The position numbers and the translations under genes are program-made. The notes below the pieces were generated by a model, which did not search any database, was not told the origin of the DNA, and worked only from the letters and a program-made list of their open reading frames with translations. A stretch of DNA of 64,000 bases from Tetracentron sinense (Eukaryota > Streptophyta > Magnoliopsida > Trochodendrales > Trochodendraceae). Shown here one piece after another: positions 22,689 to 34,229 of this stretch; the first letter of the stretch is position 1; each line of letters starts with the position of its first letter. The stretch spans positions 1-64,000 of the forward strand of contig JABCRI010000943.1 of NCBI GenBank assembly GCA_015143295.1, given 5' to 3'.

Positions 22689-23096
22689 TGTTGGGATTTA
22701 AACCACGCGTTTAATCCCTAAACCCTTCGGATCTTGAGAGACTATGAATCACAGAAATCACACAACAAATAGAAAAATTGCAGAGAAGAAAATAGAGACA
22801 AAACACACGGATATACGAGGTTTGGCAACGTGCTTACGTCATCGGGAGTCACACCAATTCACTATATTGAAGATACAGAATACACATAGTTTTTTCTCTC
22901 TTCGAAAAATTACAGTCACTTCTCACACTCGTTAAACCTAAAAAATAAGCATACAACTATATGTTTAGGGTTAAACTGTAAAGCCAAAAATACCCCTGCA
23001 GAAACGTAAAATATCGATTTTCGTTGCAATCTGGGCCGGGGCGCTGCTCCCCTGCCACCCCGGGCAATCTGCTAAAGGTTGTCTACATTCCCAACA
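22689..23096 (-). repeat. 5' LTR of the 4.9 kb copia
   Basis: 408 bp, near-identical to 18177-18588. The primer binding site lies just inside it. Confidence 0.93.
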
Positions 23097-23101
23097 CAAG
23101 G

Positions 23102-23890
23102 GTGGTTTGGCATCAAAGTGGCTCAAAAGTAAAGTGAGGATGCCATTAGATTTAAGGGTTAGGTTTATATTCCTTTCCAAATCCCAGCCCAAAAATCCGT
23201 GTCATCTTGCTTCTGCAGCTGGTCTGCTGCATTATCACTAATGCTGTGATCTGAGTCAGTTGCATAATTCTTCTGCAGCATAAAACCTGTAGAAAAAAAA
23301 ACGAAAGTATGCTAGCCACCATTTAGCTTACGTTGAAAATGTTTACGCTATTCCACTTGAGACTCTATCAGTCCGTTCGTTTGCGAAAAATGTGCTAAAT
23401 TTCATGGGGAGCTCTGCATCATGTGGAGCTCCTTTTGGCAAATGTGTAATTACTCATAATTACGCATGATATTTAAACAAAAAAAGAAATTGAAGGAAAA
23501 GCCTGAAATCCCTAGCATTCATGCAAGGTTTCGGCCCTTTCATTTTCAGTAGCAAAGTCCTGGAAAAAATAAGGCTATTTTAAAAGAAAATAAAATTAAA
23601 TTAAATACAATGGACCCTCTTATAATTAATAACCTTGGTGGAAATAAATTATATTAATTATAATTTCTCTCGCTTTCTTTCAACTTTGTTTTCATCCTTT
23701 TATTAAAAAAAAAGGTAAATGCTTTTGAGACCCCAAGAGAGTCGAGACCGGGATTTCATATGGGGCCCACCATATGAATGAGGGCCCCACCTGAAATACC
23801 TTGCATTCATGCAAGGTCTCGGCCCTTTCATTTTCAGTAGCAAAGTCCCGGAAAAAATAAGGTTGTTTTAAAAGAAAATAAAATTAAATA
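23102..23890. other. Non-coding sequence with a local direct duplication
   Basis: About 23505-23660 and 23800-23960 are direct repeats ('attcatgcaaggt.tcggccc' through 'ccctcttataattaataa'). A piece resembling the 45838 MITE family ('ttttgagaccccaagagagt') sits at about 23723-23742. The short B counterpart (47460-47510) lacks most of this. No gene seen. Confidence 0.6.
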
Positions 23891-24523
23891 CAGTAAACCC
23901 TCTTATAATTAATAACCCCTCTTATAATTAATAACTTTGGTGGAAATAAATTATATTAATTATAAGAAAATATTATATATAAGAATCATTATAATGATCC
24001 ATCAAAAAAAAAATTCATAATTTCTTTGAATGTATTGTATTTTCCATATAAGCTTCATGTATGTACAAATGTATAAGGTTAGTATATGATAATTTTAGTG
24101 TGACAAAGTTAGCATCTTTTTTAAAGAGAAGAAACATTTTTTTATTTTGGGAAGGGACAAAATTTCTTTTGAACTTTATTTTTCGTGGAATTCTCCTTTT
24201 AACTTTTGTTAATTATTTTGAAGCCCTAATACAATAATTTTTTTAGTTTTTTCTTTCAAAAATATCTAAAATATTTTTATCCCTTTCTCTTTTTATACAT
24301 AAACCATCGTAAAGTGTTTATAAGATTCATATAACTATGTATTAATATAGTATAAAACATCTCTTATAATTAATAATATACTAGAATTTTCTTAAAAAAT
24401 TATTAAATAGCAAGTATAAGAGATTATTAATTATACAGTATAAAACCAAGTTGATTCATTACAAATTTATTAATTATTAGAGATTATTAAGTTATAAAAC
24501 ATTAATTATAAGAGCGCCTACTG
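23891..24523. mobile_element. Emigrant/pogo-type (Tc1/mariner) MITE
   Basis: 633 bp with TIRs CAGTAAACCCTCTTATAATT at the left and its imperfect inverse (TTATAAGAGCGCCTACTG) at the right. It is flanked by TA dinucleotides. This is the terminal pattern of plant Emigrant elements. Block B has the empty site near 47508-47512. A stray left-end fragment is at about 23610-23660. Confidence 0.82.
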
Positions 24524-25350
24524 TATCTTGAATTCTCATTTTACCTTAAAACTAATGTCACATTATTCATTATAAGTCATAAAAAAAAAAAAAATTATAG
24601 TAAGGGTAATTTTGGAAGACAAACTCACTTTCTTTTCGTCCGTATCAAACACTCACGAGAAAAACATATTCTTTTCTCTCCCAGTTTCCTTTCTATATTA
24701 CTTTCTCCCATTTTTTTTCACCAAGTTATTCCAAAACAAACGTACCCTAATTGCTCATGTGGCATACTTGTGACTTTTTTTTCCACTGATTTGTTGCTCT
24801 CCAGAGATACTCTGGTGCTGGTGCTTACCAGAGTAAACCCTTTGCCCTTTCCCTTCTTTTATGCAGAGTTGTGCGGCCCTTGATCCAGCTCACTAAGGGA
24901 GATTAGTACAGAATTAATAAAAAATCGTAACACGAGACCAACAATGTTTACATAGCTCAGAGAAACTTGAGAGCAATGATCGTTTTCTAGTTTATGAAAA
25001 GCTTCAAGCTTATCTAGCCATCTCAGTCGTGCTACTCATCAGCATGAAACAAATACAGTAAGATTTGAGAGGAATCAAGAGATGTTAATAAGCCAGAAAT
25101 ATTTACAATCCTTGAAGCTTCCATTCCTTCTAAGAAATTGCACGAAACTTCCAAAAACACAATCCTTTTGGAATATCGATTAACATATATAGAACAGATT
25201 TCCAGCCATATGTCTTCTAACAAAAAAGCAAAGGGATGCATTCAGAAACTGAAAACAGATTTTTTTCAAACCAAACCCACATCAAAACAAGCCCCAAAAT
25301 CTTCGGAAATACCAAATTAGCTGCCCCAATTAGGTATATCAGTAACATCT
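24524..25350. other. 3' flank of DUF674 gene A, shared with block B
   Basis: The part from about 24870 matches 47670-48148 closely ('gatccagctcactaagggag', 'aatgatcgttttctagttta'). It lies downstream of the gene on the minus strand and may include its 3' UTR. The first 350 bp are AT-rich with no feature recognised. Confidence 0.55.
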
Positions 25351-26163
25351 TCAATTCCCCTTCTTACCAAGGAAGACATGGGTGAGAACTGTAGTCGACT
25401 GAAACGAAGCCCTCAGCAATTCCAAACCCTACCAACAACCAAACCAAATGTAATAAAACAACAATGTACGAGAGAGATCCGTCAGTGTAGTCTTCAAAAG
25501 AAGAAGAAAAAAAAAAGATCAATATATTTGTGTTTCCTTCCTCACCTCCTGCATTCCAAAATCAACCTCCATCTCTTCAAGTGAACTTAAATCCTTGACG
25601 TTGAACTTGTTGAGGAGAGTAATGCTGGAGATGGTGGACATGGGCGTCACCACCAAATCATCCATTACCATGTACGTAACCACGCCCTTCACATAACCTC
25701 CTTCACCGGTAGAGGACGATGCATTGGCAGTAGTACTGTTGGGATCAACGTATGTAAGCTCGGAGGACATTTTGCGATTACAGTTTGGACAATTGGTACT
25801 GGGATTGTCGGTTACTCGATTGCTACAATTGCTGCACCGGTAGTATTTTCTGGCCGTTGAGGCATCAGTGCAGGGCAACAGGAGAGGTATCTGGGAGACA
25901 GATGTTGCTGATACGGGATTCAAGAGACGGTCCTTGTTTTGGTTGGGTTGCATATAGGTGTTGCTCAACTTCTTAACACTCTCGTAAAGATTAGCTAAGC
26001 AGCCTCCCATGCTATGACTCTTGTGCAGCCTTACAACCGTTCCAACAGGTAAGGATAAGAGGTTGAAGAGGAAATCCACGAAGTCCTTACCAACCTCGGC
26101 GAAAAGGACTTTCTGGGCCTTGTTGTCTATCAGAAGCTTCAATCTCAGCCGTGGCGTTGCCAT
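25351..26163 (-). CDS. DUF674 family protein, copy A (two exons)
   Basis: Predicted 231 aa. Exon 1 is 26163-25546 (206 codons, from MATPRLRLKLLIDNK). The intron is 25545-25429 (117 nt, GAG|GTGAGG donor, TTGGTAG acceptor, phase 0). Exon 2 is 25428-25351 (GLELLRASFQSTTVLTHVFL, stop TGA). I found exon 2 by eye; reading through the donor instead gives an artificial VRKETQIY end. The DUF674 signature includes KVLFAEVGKDFVDFLFNLLS, YVKGVVTYMVMDDL and MSTISSITLLNKFNV, with paired CxxC motifs (CSNC, CPNC) that could bind zinc. DUF674 is plant-specific and of unknown function. Many members are about twice this length with two lobes; this is one lobe. GGTAAG near the end of exon 2 could also be a donor to a further exon. 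It differs from copy B at about 19 residues, clustered in residues 77-112. A TATA-like box present upstream of B is absent here. Confidence 0.85.
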
Positions 26164-26263
26164 GGCGCTGTGGTGACTCAGAATTCTAATCTCTGTCTTG
26201 GGTATCAGGCTTGTTTCCCTCTGATGTTGGTGATGGTGAAAGTGGGAAATAGGTGTGAGCAAT

Positions 26264-26427
26264 AATTATTGCAAGTGTGGATTCCTGATGGAATACTGCC
26301 GTTCACCTATCCATCAGCAAGCGTATCACCTTTCCCAACTCACTTATTGCCCTTTTCTTTACGGCATCAGATTGTCTCGGGCTTCGACCCAACCATCATT
26401 TCATTTTCGCCCCGCTGCCAAATCATC
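26264..26427. other. Upstream region of DUF674 gene A
   Basis: Homology with block B stops at about 26262. The next 165 bp show nothing recognisable, and then a foldback element begins. The gene's own conserved upstream DNA is therefore only about 100 bp. Confidence 0.5.
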
Positions 26428-26786
26428 TCCGGTGATAACCGGATTTGCCAAATCCGGTTTTCACCCGTAGAGGTCACCACGTGTCTCCTTTGACACCCCT
26501 TAACCTTCGGTAAGGTACACCCACCCCTAGGATTCACCCACCCATTTTTTTATTTCTTTTATAAATATCAATTCTTTTTTTATAAAATTAAAAAACTGTC
26601 TCTAATATTAAAAAAACTCTAAAAAGAGTTTTTTAATTTTAAAAAAAAGAATTAATATTTTAAAAAAAAAACAAAAATGGGTGGGTGATTCCTAGGGGTG
26701 GGTGAACCTTACCCACGATTAAGGGGTGTCAAAGGAGACATGTGGCGACCTCTAAGGGTGATTACTGGCAAATCCGGTTATCACCG
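26428..26786. mobile_element. Foldback MITE upstream of DUF674 gene A
   Basis: About 360-bp palindrome. Both arms contain 'cggtgataaccggatttgcc', then GAGGTC(A/G)CCAC(G/A)TGTCTCC and CACCCCTTAACC, around an AT-rich centre. No coding sequence. The inner arm module is shared with 14006-15773 and 49095-49458, but the outermost TIR differs. Confidence 0.8.
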
Positions 26787-26896
26787 TAGAGGATTTGACT
26801 CATTTCTCTACAAGTTTTTGACTTCTCCCCACTTGATATCTCTCATCCTTTTTATCGCCACATGACCTGTGATGTGTAGAGCCCGAAACCACTTCA

Positions 26897-27440
26897 CTAC
26901 AAGAAATCTATCAATTAATGACATAAATATTTTCATCTTCAATACGACACTTTCAATTTTTGAGACAAAAATATTTCGTCTCTAATAGTAAAAGCCTGTT
27001 AGTGACGAAACATTTCTGTCTCTAATGTTTATTTTGACATTTAATTCATTTTTTAAATAAATTTATCTTTAGATACGAATTTATTTTCATCTCTAATTGT
27101 AAAAGACCATTGGTGAATGAATATTTTCATCTCTAATCCATCACTAAAGATTAAAATTTAAATTGAGTTCTTTCCCATAAAAAAATTAGATTTTTCCCCC
27201 ATTGCGCTTCCGTTTTCCCGCGAGAAAAGAAATCTTTCTCTTACCCATTTTCTTTTCTTCATCCTTTGGTTTTTTTTTCAATTAAGAGGAAAGGGAAAGC
27301 AAAGGGGAGAGTTCTCAACCCTCATCATCTTCCTCTTCTTTGGTTCGACTATCAAGAAACCCACCGAATCTCTTCTAAAACCTGGATACAATGGAGGTCG
27401 AGTAGGAAGCCACCGGAGCTCCTATCCAAAGGACAATCGA
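26897..27440. mobile_element. CACTA-type transposon end, copy 1
   Basis: Starts CACTACAAGAAATCTATC. It is followed by subterminal repeats of the type 'ttagtgacgaaa' and 'tttcgtctctaat', typical of plant CACTA ends. The whole stretch 26815-27440, including flank, recurs at 28400-29060. Confidence 0.6.
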
Positions 27441-27461
27441 TTCCGGAGAGAAGAGATACAA

Positions 27462-27840
27462 TTTAGGGGCATTAAAAAGGACACGTGTTAACCTGTGGGA
27501 CATAACAGACTCTTTGGAGTTCGGTTACAAAGAGAATTTTGAGTCTTAATACACTTTTATCTCTATCCAATACATTCTTTTTGGATAAATTTGTTTTACG
27601 TGAATATACGGAAATTCGTGAGAAACTTGCAATTGTTAAGAATCTGTTTTCTTTTGAACAGCACAAATTTTGGCTACCTGAATAGCAATAAAGCAAGAGA
27701 AAACTAGTTTTTCCTTTACTTTACCCAATTTTCTCTTGAAATGAACACAACCAAAGAAAAAGAAAAGAAAAGTAAAAGTAAAACAAATTAAAAAAAAAAA
27801 GTATTCTTTGGGAAAAAAGAAAAAAAAAAGAATCTCCATT
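27462..27840. repeat. Dispersed repeat R, extra copy
   Basis: About 370 bp from 'tttaggggcattaaaaagga' through 'tttttggataaatttgtttt' to 'ttttctcttgaaatgaacac'. Other copies lie at 33320-33710 (block A end) and 61670-62080 (block B end). No coding sequence, no TIR recognised. Confidence 0.7.
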
Positions 27841-28400
27841 CAACCTCCGGGTGATCCAAACCTCGGCAGATTTGGAGAACGTTCTCCCTCCTCATCTATC
27901 CGGTATGTTGTTCTGCAAGATTTATTTCTAGATCTGGTTTCCTTTTTATTATGGTTAAGATTCACTCACCCTTAGGGTTAAAACATTTAACCTTAGTTTT
28001 TAGGAAAGGTAGAGTTCGAAGAAAAGTTCGAGAGGATTACAAGTTTATAAATAATTTGGTTTTGGGAGTATCTAGGGCTTGCACTTTCAATTCATGGTTA
28101 GACGGAGAACAAGGTTTGAAATTCCAAAATTTTCGGTGATTTCGGTCGACCAACCCAAACTGAAATCCCAAAAATTGCGGTATCTCGGCGAATTTTCGGA
28201 TTCCGATTTATTAATATTTTATTAAATATATATGTTAAAGAATAATATTTTATTAAAATTTTATATATTAATATAAATATTATTATTTTATTTTTAAAAT
28301 TAATATGTAAATTTCATGAAATTTCAATAAAAATATCGAAATATTTCATAATTTTGATTTAAAAAATAAAATAAAAACTATTTAAAAATAAATTTCCGAA
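27841..28400. other. AT-rich non-coding interval
   Basis: Contains a 'tatggttaagattcactcac' stretch (foldback-family module) near 27950. The rest is AT-rich. No gene seen. Confidence 0.5.
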
Positions 28401-28491
28401 GTATCGCCACATGGTTTTGACTTCTCCCCACTTGATATCTCTCCCCCTTTTTATCGCCACATGACCTCTGATGTGTAGAGCCCGAAACCAC

Positions 28492-29060
28492 TTCACTACA
28501 AGAAATCTATCGATTAATGACATAAATATTTCCATCTTCAATACATCACTTTTTCAATTTTTAAGACAAAAATATTTCGTCTCTAATAGTAAAAGATCAT
28601 TAGTGGTGGAATATTTCTGTCTCTAATGCTTATTTTGACATTTAATTCATTTTAAAAATAAATTTATCCTTACATACGAATTTATTTTTGTCTCTAATTG
28701 TAAAAGACCATTAGTGACGGAATATTTTCGTCTCTAATCTGTCACTAAAGATTAAAATTTAAATTGAGTTATTTCCCGTAGAAAATTTAGATTTTTCCCC
28801 CATTGCGCTTCCGTTTTCCCACCAGAAAAGAAATCCTTCTCTTTCCCATTTTCTTTTCTTCATCTTTTGGTTTTTTTTTCTATTAAGAGGAAAGGGAAAA
28901 CAAAGGGGAAAGTTCTCAACCCTCATCATCTTCCTCTTCTCTAGTTCGACCATCAAGAAACCCACCGAATCTCTTCTAAAACCTGGATACAATGGAGGTC
29001 GAGTTGGAAGCCACCGGAGCTCCTAGCCAAAGGACAATTGATTTCGGGGAGGAGTGACAC
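28492..29060. mobile_element. CACTA-type transposon end, copy 2
   Basis: Starts CACTACAAGAAATCTATC and repeats copy 1 at high identity, including the 'acaatggaggtcgagt.ggaagcc' region. A matching opposite end was not found. Subterminal-type repeats at 29440-29640 ('cgtctctaataa', 'agaattagtgacaaa') may be the decayed right side. Confidence 0.55.
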
Positions 29061-29640
29061 ATATGTAATCGAAGATGGAGTTTTAGAGGTCAGGTTTCAA
29101 GCCTTAGAAATCAAAATTTTCTTAATTAATTTATTTTTTAAAATTTTGTTTCTCTTTGGATTTTTAGATATTTCCTTCCTAGTTTCGATGTTTCGCGGCG
29201 GAGATCTGTGCTTTGACGATGGATTTCGGGATATTCTTGCATGCATGGGGTAAGTAATCGATTTCCATAGTAGCCAAAGGACAATCGATTTTGGTAATAA
29301 GAGTAATAGATCTCTACTCTCTCGCTATTATTCTCTCTCTTCTCTCTCACTTATTCTCCCTTTGTTCTACTCTCTCTCTCTCTATTGTTCTCTCTCTTAC
29401 TAGAGAGAGGAAAGGGAGAATTGTATTTTTTTATAAAAAAAATAAGTTTTAGAGATGAAAATATTTATGTCCCTAAAAATAAAATACTTTTAGAGACCGA
29501 AACTTACCTTCGCTAATTAGCGATAGACGAATTTCTATCTCTAATAACCTTTAGCCACGGTCGCATTAGTAACGACTCGAATCTCCGTCTCTAATAATAA
29601 TAGTGACTGAAAATTGAGAATTAGTGACAAAAATCTATCG

Positions 29641-30864
29641 AGCTGGCAGCTGCTAGAGGCAATCTCTTGCCTTTTTCTACACATCATGTATAAGAAAGAA
29701 AAATAAAAGAAAAAGAAACTTACGTATCTTTGTTTGGTTGCTAAGAAAGGAAATCAAATAATCTAGTTGGTTGTCAAGAAGAAAAAGCACGAAGAAGAGA
29801 GGAAAAAAAAAGAAAAAAGAAAGAAATTTATGTATAAAGAGGGATCCACACCCATGTGCTTTTACCACAAATATGTCTCCCAAAAAAGGACCTTGTATAG
29901 AGACTGTTTGGTGTGTGCACATGGCACACAAATCCTATGTGCCCCTTACTAAAAACATGTTATGTGTCCCTAAAATCATCTCACCCTTTTTTACTGTGAT
30001 TAACGTTGGCACCTTTCGTCCAACTCGTTGCTAAAAAACTAAAAATAAAACTTGTAAGTAAAGAAAAATTAAAACCTAAAAAGAAGGAAAGTTTACAGCA
30101 TAGGCCTTCGGATTCTCTCTCTTCCCCTCTTTCTTCTCTCTTCCCTTCTATGTAGAAGACATTTTCCTCTATTCTTAATCTACAACATTGATTACACGAC
30201 TCGTAGTTAATTACTACTGTCTAAATATCTGGATCATCATCATCCATGAAATTCCTTTTTTTTTTTATCCGTGGTCGTTGCTAAATTCTTCCAATAAGAC
30301 AAGTATCTAGCCAACCAATCTTGAAAGATTGCTTCACGGGTAAATGGCGGGTAAAATGGATAGTCCAAATTGATGTGAATTCACACCATTAGGACTACAA
30401 GTGAACTAACGAAAATATCTTGCTTATATGTAACTTGCTTAGAATGGGTAGCCAAATTACCAGACGTATCCAAACTCAGTCAAACATTAGATGTTCTCTC
30501 GCAATTTCTTTAGAATATACGCCTTCAGTTGTGTGGGCTAACATTTGGAACCAAAACGTTAACTTTGCTACCACTTATGCCCTTGAAGTTCTCATATTGT
30601 TAATGTTCTTATTTCATTTTTCATTCCTGACACGTAAAGGAAAATTTGTAGGCACCTTCTCTAAGTAAATTTTCTTATTTCTTTTTGCTGATGTAAGGAA
30701 ATTTTGTGGTTAACATTTTCTATTGTAATAATTAGCAAACTTAAAAACAGCTAATGTAGATATGTTCTTAACAAATTGGAAATTATACATTAGTCACACA
30801 GCAAGTTATGAAGCATCTAGATGATTTTAAGTTTCCACCATGAGCCAGAACTTCTTAGAATCCT
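29641..30864. other. Non-coding region, mostly shared with block B
   Basis: About 29790-30060 matches 50150-50398, 30066-30215 matches 50560-50709, and 30215-30864 matches 51980-52366 plus 60822-61085. It holds the empty sites for the 50399 MITE, the 50710 element and Tat2 (GTTAA at 30599-30603). No gene recognised. Confidence 0.65.
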
Positions 30865-30869
30865 TGGAG

Positions 30870-32724
30870 TGTTAATTATGATTTAAAATTTGGTTTTAAA
30901 TTAATAAAACCGGATCATTAGGATCTGGGGATTTGATTTTAATCATGGACTAAAACCCCTAATTAATTTAATTTTTGTTTAGGCTGGGTGTTTAATCTCT
31001 TGGAAGAGAGAAAACACACTTTTAGTGCATTTCCCCTAGTTCTTTAGTCCCACATCGGAAAAGTAAAGAAAATCTAAAAAATTTAATTACCCCCTTAATT
31101 GCTTAGTTATGAACAACCAAGCATGAGGTGTAGACTTTGACCCACCAATTCCTTTAGACGATAATTAGGGTGCGCTCGCGCTCGCGCATGAGCACGGGCA
31201 CGGGCACGGGCTCGGGTGCGAGTGCGGTGTGGGCATAGGGGCTTTGGGTGTTATGATGCGCACTTTGCACTTCGCATTGTCGGTTGGGTCCCTATTTATT
31301 TTGAGTAAATTAGAACCGTAGATCTAGGTTGACTTTGATCGGATGATCAGTGTGGTTGATTAGAGTCGTCTGATCAAGTCTCAGGCTAGGATAAATAGAG
31401 GGCCTTGGGGAGGGTCTGAGAGTTGTTGGAACTCATACCAGAGCCTGATCCGTGAGCCTAGACCACGGAGCAAAGACACCAGTGAGCCAGATCCGTGGAC
31501 CCAGTCCAGTGAGCCAAGAGGGAGTCCAGTGAGCCACCAGACCAGAGTAGGCGCAACCTAGTCCAGTCTACTCCGAGTTAGCCATGATCCATCAAGATGA
31601 CTTCATACCAGAGACCTCTTAGGAGGACCCTAACCTGGAGATCTCAATTAATGGTGGTCCTTGAGTTCGATGGAGAAAATGGTGACCCTGATCCATTATC
31701 CAGAGGCCTAGAATCCAGAACCAGACCTAACAGGCTATCCGGATTGATCAAGATCCATGGATACCAGGAAATGGACAGCTTTGTCCAGCTCCTGATGAGG
31801 TTGCAGAATGCCTTTGGGCTTCTCAACCGTCCATACTGTTCGGTTACTCGATTTGAGATTTCAGATCAAGTAGAACAATGGATCTGTCCTACATGGACAT
31901 AACCATCTTGGTGACCATCTGATTTTGGGTGATCCCACCTTATCCACATGATGGACCCAATCAGGGCTATCTTGTGAAATGGGTTAATCTGGACAAGCCT
32001 GTTCTTGTAACCAAACAGAACCCGAACTGATAAAATCGGATTAAGTATAATCTTGTCACCAAACAGACTCGGATTAAGTTAAAATGAATTAACTTAAAAT
32101 CTGTAACCAAACGAGACCTAATACAGAATTGATTCTGGCCAAACCAGAATCAGATTCTGTGCAGAATCGATTCTGGACAGAACCAGAATTTGTAACCAAA
32201 CAGAATAGGAGTAAACCTAATCTGGAATAGGTTAAACCATGATTAGACCAAACCAGAATAGACCTAACCTTGTAACCAAACAGACCCTTAAACCCTAAGG
32301 GGTAAAATTGTAATTTTGAAAATTATCCAATTAATTAGATTATCTCTTACTGTAAATCCGATGAGACTTTAGGACACTTGGATAATTAGGCAAACCCTAA
32401 TTAAATGGATATACATATAATTATATATTTATTTTAAAGGGCATCCTAAAGGAAGATCAGTATCCCGTCTTCTACCGAGTAGTGCAAACTCGTTGGGAAG
32501 ACTGGAGAGAATCCGAGCTGAATTGTATCTCGGAGATAGAGCTGCCACATTCCTTGCACATGAGAGGCTTCGACTATCTTCAAGAAAGACTCACTTGTAG
32601 TGCCTCTTAGCGAAGCGATTCTCTACCTTAAATATTTAATTGCTTATTTAATTAACTGCATTATTATATGTTTGTATTTGCTAAGTGGCTATGTGTGTAG
32701 GGATTTAGCCCAATTACACCAACA
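30870..32724. mobile_element. Solo LTR, 1.86 kb, unassigned family
   Basis: Begins TGTTAATTATG and ends ACACCAACA, flanked by the target duplication TGGAG (30865-30869, 32725-32729). Block B has the uninterrupted site near 61083-61090. No gag or pol homology is seen inside. A TATA-like 'ggataaatagagggcc' lies near 31390, and 'tgtaaccaaacaga' recurs about five times at 32005-32290. Long LTRs with this start occur in copia SIRE-type elements, but the lineage is a guess. Likely inserted after the duplication. Confidence 0.8.
31173..31226. repeat. GC-rich simple repeat
   Basis: Imperfect 'gctcgcgctcgcgc' then 'cacgggcacgggcacggg' inside the solo LTR. Confidence 0.8.
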
Positions 32725-32729
32725 TGGAG

Positions 32730-33905
32730 TGGTTCCACTCTTTTTAAAATTTCAATTTATCACATGAGATCTACCGCATGGAGTGGTTCCACTCTTTAAG
32801 CCTCACTGTTAGTCTTCTAAACCCCTGTGGCTCAGCAACCTTTTTTGAGCTTTTGTGAAAGGAAGAACTAGAAGAGGGGAAGAGATAAGAAAGAGGGGGA
32901 GAGAAGCCGAAGGTGCATGCCAACAACTTTTCTTCTTTTTAGGTTTTCATTTTTCCTTTTTGGTTTTTTTTAGCAACAAGTTGGACGGAAGGTGCAAACG
33001 TCAATCACACTAAAATGAGTGAGATGATTTACGGACACATGACATGTTTTAGTAAGGGGCACACAGGATCTGTATGCAATGTTGCACACGCCAAACAGTC
33101 TCCCTTGGTTGTTGTCATTGTAAGGGTGTATCGGTAAAGTGTTTAAAGTTCGAATCGTGATTCTCTCAAGTTGTATCCAGATAGAGCCCGGTTACAACAC
33201 AAAAGCGACTTTATTTGATCTTTTAAATCTTTTTAACAATTTTATTCTTTAGAGTTTTTTTTTTCTAAAATCCAAGGTTAGATATGGTTGAACCCCAAGA
33301 ATTAGTGAATCTTAACCACAATTTAGGGGCATTAAAAAGGGCATGTGTTGAAGGACGTAACAGATTCCTTGAAGTTCAGTTACAACATGAGAGAATTTTG
33401 AGTCTAAAACTTCAATACACTTTTATCTCTATCCAATAAACATTCTTTTTGGATAAATTTGTTTTACGTAAATATACGGGAATTCGCGAGAAACTTGCTA
33501 CTGTTAAGAATCTGTTTTGTCTAGAAAAGCGCTAATTCGGGCCACCTGAATAGCAATAAAGCAAGACAAAGTAGTTTTTCCTTTACTTTTTCCCACTTTC
33601 TCTTGAAACGAACACAGCCAAAGAAAAAGAAAAGGAAAGTAAAAATAAAAAAATAGAACAAAAAAAAGAGTAATTTATACATCATTTTTTAGATGCTAAG
33701 GAAGGAAAAAAAAAGAGGTCTTGAGGAGTAGTGGAGGCGGGCGGCGTAAAAGTGTTAGTGGTAGTTAGGATTTAGGACAAGACATGAAGTTCGAGATTTT
33801 TTCTCTAAATTCAAGCTTTTTATAAGGAAATAAATCCTCAATTTGGAAGAAAATTTGATGCTTATTTTGTCTCATTTTTATTTTCGACAATAATTTTAGG
33901 TTGCT
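32730..33905. other. Non-coding end of block A
   Basis: Matches 61086-62283 and includes dispersed repeat R (33320-33710). Homology with block B stops near 'ctacaataattttat' (block B form). No gene seen. Confidence 0.65.
33320..33710. repeat. Dispersed repeat R, block A copy
   Basis: Same 'aggggcattaaaaagg' to 'tctcttgaaacgaacac' sequence as at 27462 and 61670. Confidence 0.7.
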
Positions 33906-34119
33906 GCTACGAGCACACCAACATTTTCTTACCATACACCAATAATTTAAAAAAAAATTATTTTGAGTATCCCCACCCTATGCGCAGCCCAAACCTTCTT
34001 CTCCAACTTAATCGTGAATAGGTATTTCCAGCATAGACATTCTTTTCTCTCTCTGTCTCTCTTACTGTTTTGTCTATTTTCCTTAAGAACCAGAGATTCT
34101 TCCTCAATTAAAAATATCT

Positions 34120-34213
34120 TGTAACGATTCCGTTACAGTTGATGCAAGAAAACAATGAATATTTGATGAATTCTCGTTAGAGGGAGGGTTCCACCTCTTG
34201 TTCTTGTTAGAGA
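34120..34213 (-). repeat. Possible distal part of a chromovirus LTR
   Basis: The 95 bp before the CACTA insertion begin TGTAACG. Together with 40653-40870 they would form an LTR of about 310 bp, split by the CACTA. The inference rests on the AGA target duplication joining the two sides; the outer edge is uncertain. Confidence 0.35.
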
Positions 34214-34229
34214 CACTACAAAATTTAAG

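Larger units (their letters stand above)
18177..23096 (-). mobile_element. Ty1/copia retrotransposon, complete with two LTRs (Tork/Tnt1-like)
   Basis: 4.92 kb on the minus strand. The LTRs (18177-18588 and 22689-23096) start TGTTGGGATTTAAACC and end CATTCCCAACA. The primer binding site TGGTATCAGAGC matches initiator tRNA-Met. Gag, protease, integrase, RT and RNase H follow in copia order. A target duplication CAAGG stands at 18172-18176 and 23097-23101, and block B keeps the single CAAGG empty site at 47455-47459. The LTRs differ by about 14 substitutions plus C-run length (about 96-97% identity). That suggests roughly 1-2 My under common plant rates. Structurally whole, with a few breaks in the reading frames. 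Confidence 0.95.
11590..33905. repeat. Segmental duplication, block A
   Basis: Aligns in order with 43001-62283: copia 3' half and LTR, AT-rich flank (13622-14005), 15774-16548, 17481-18176, the DUF674 gene with both flanks (24530-26262), 29790-30869 and 32725-33905. The block is enlarged by A-only insertions that are empty in block B. By eye the shared parts are roughly 88-94% identical. Confidence 0.85.

Noticed and set aside
25519-25545. VRKETQIY tail as the true C-terminus of DUF674 copy A (and of B)
   Set aside because: A good splice donor precedes it, and a matching DUF674 exon (GLELLRASFQS) lies 117 nt further on in both copies.
26164-26262. Upstream methionine giving a 33-residue N-terminal extension of DUF674 A
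   Set aside because: The extension is absent from copy B. The family starts at MAT.. followed by LRLKLLID.
29677-30034. Lys-rich and Phe-rich ORFs
   Set aside because: Low-complexity purine/pyrimidine tracts, not conserved in frame in block B.
31597-31902. 101-codon ORF as a host gene
   Set aside because: It lies inside the 1.86 kb solo LTR and shows no recognisable domain.
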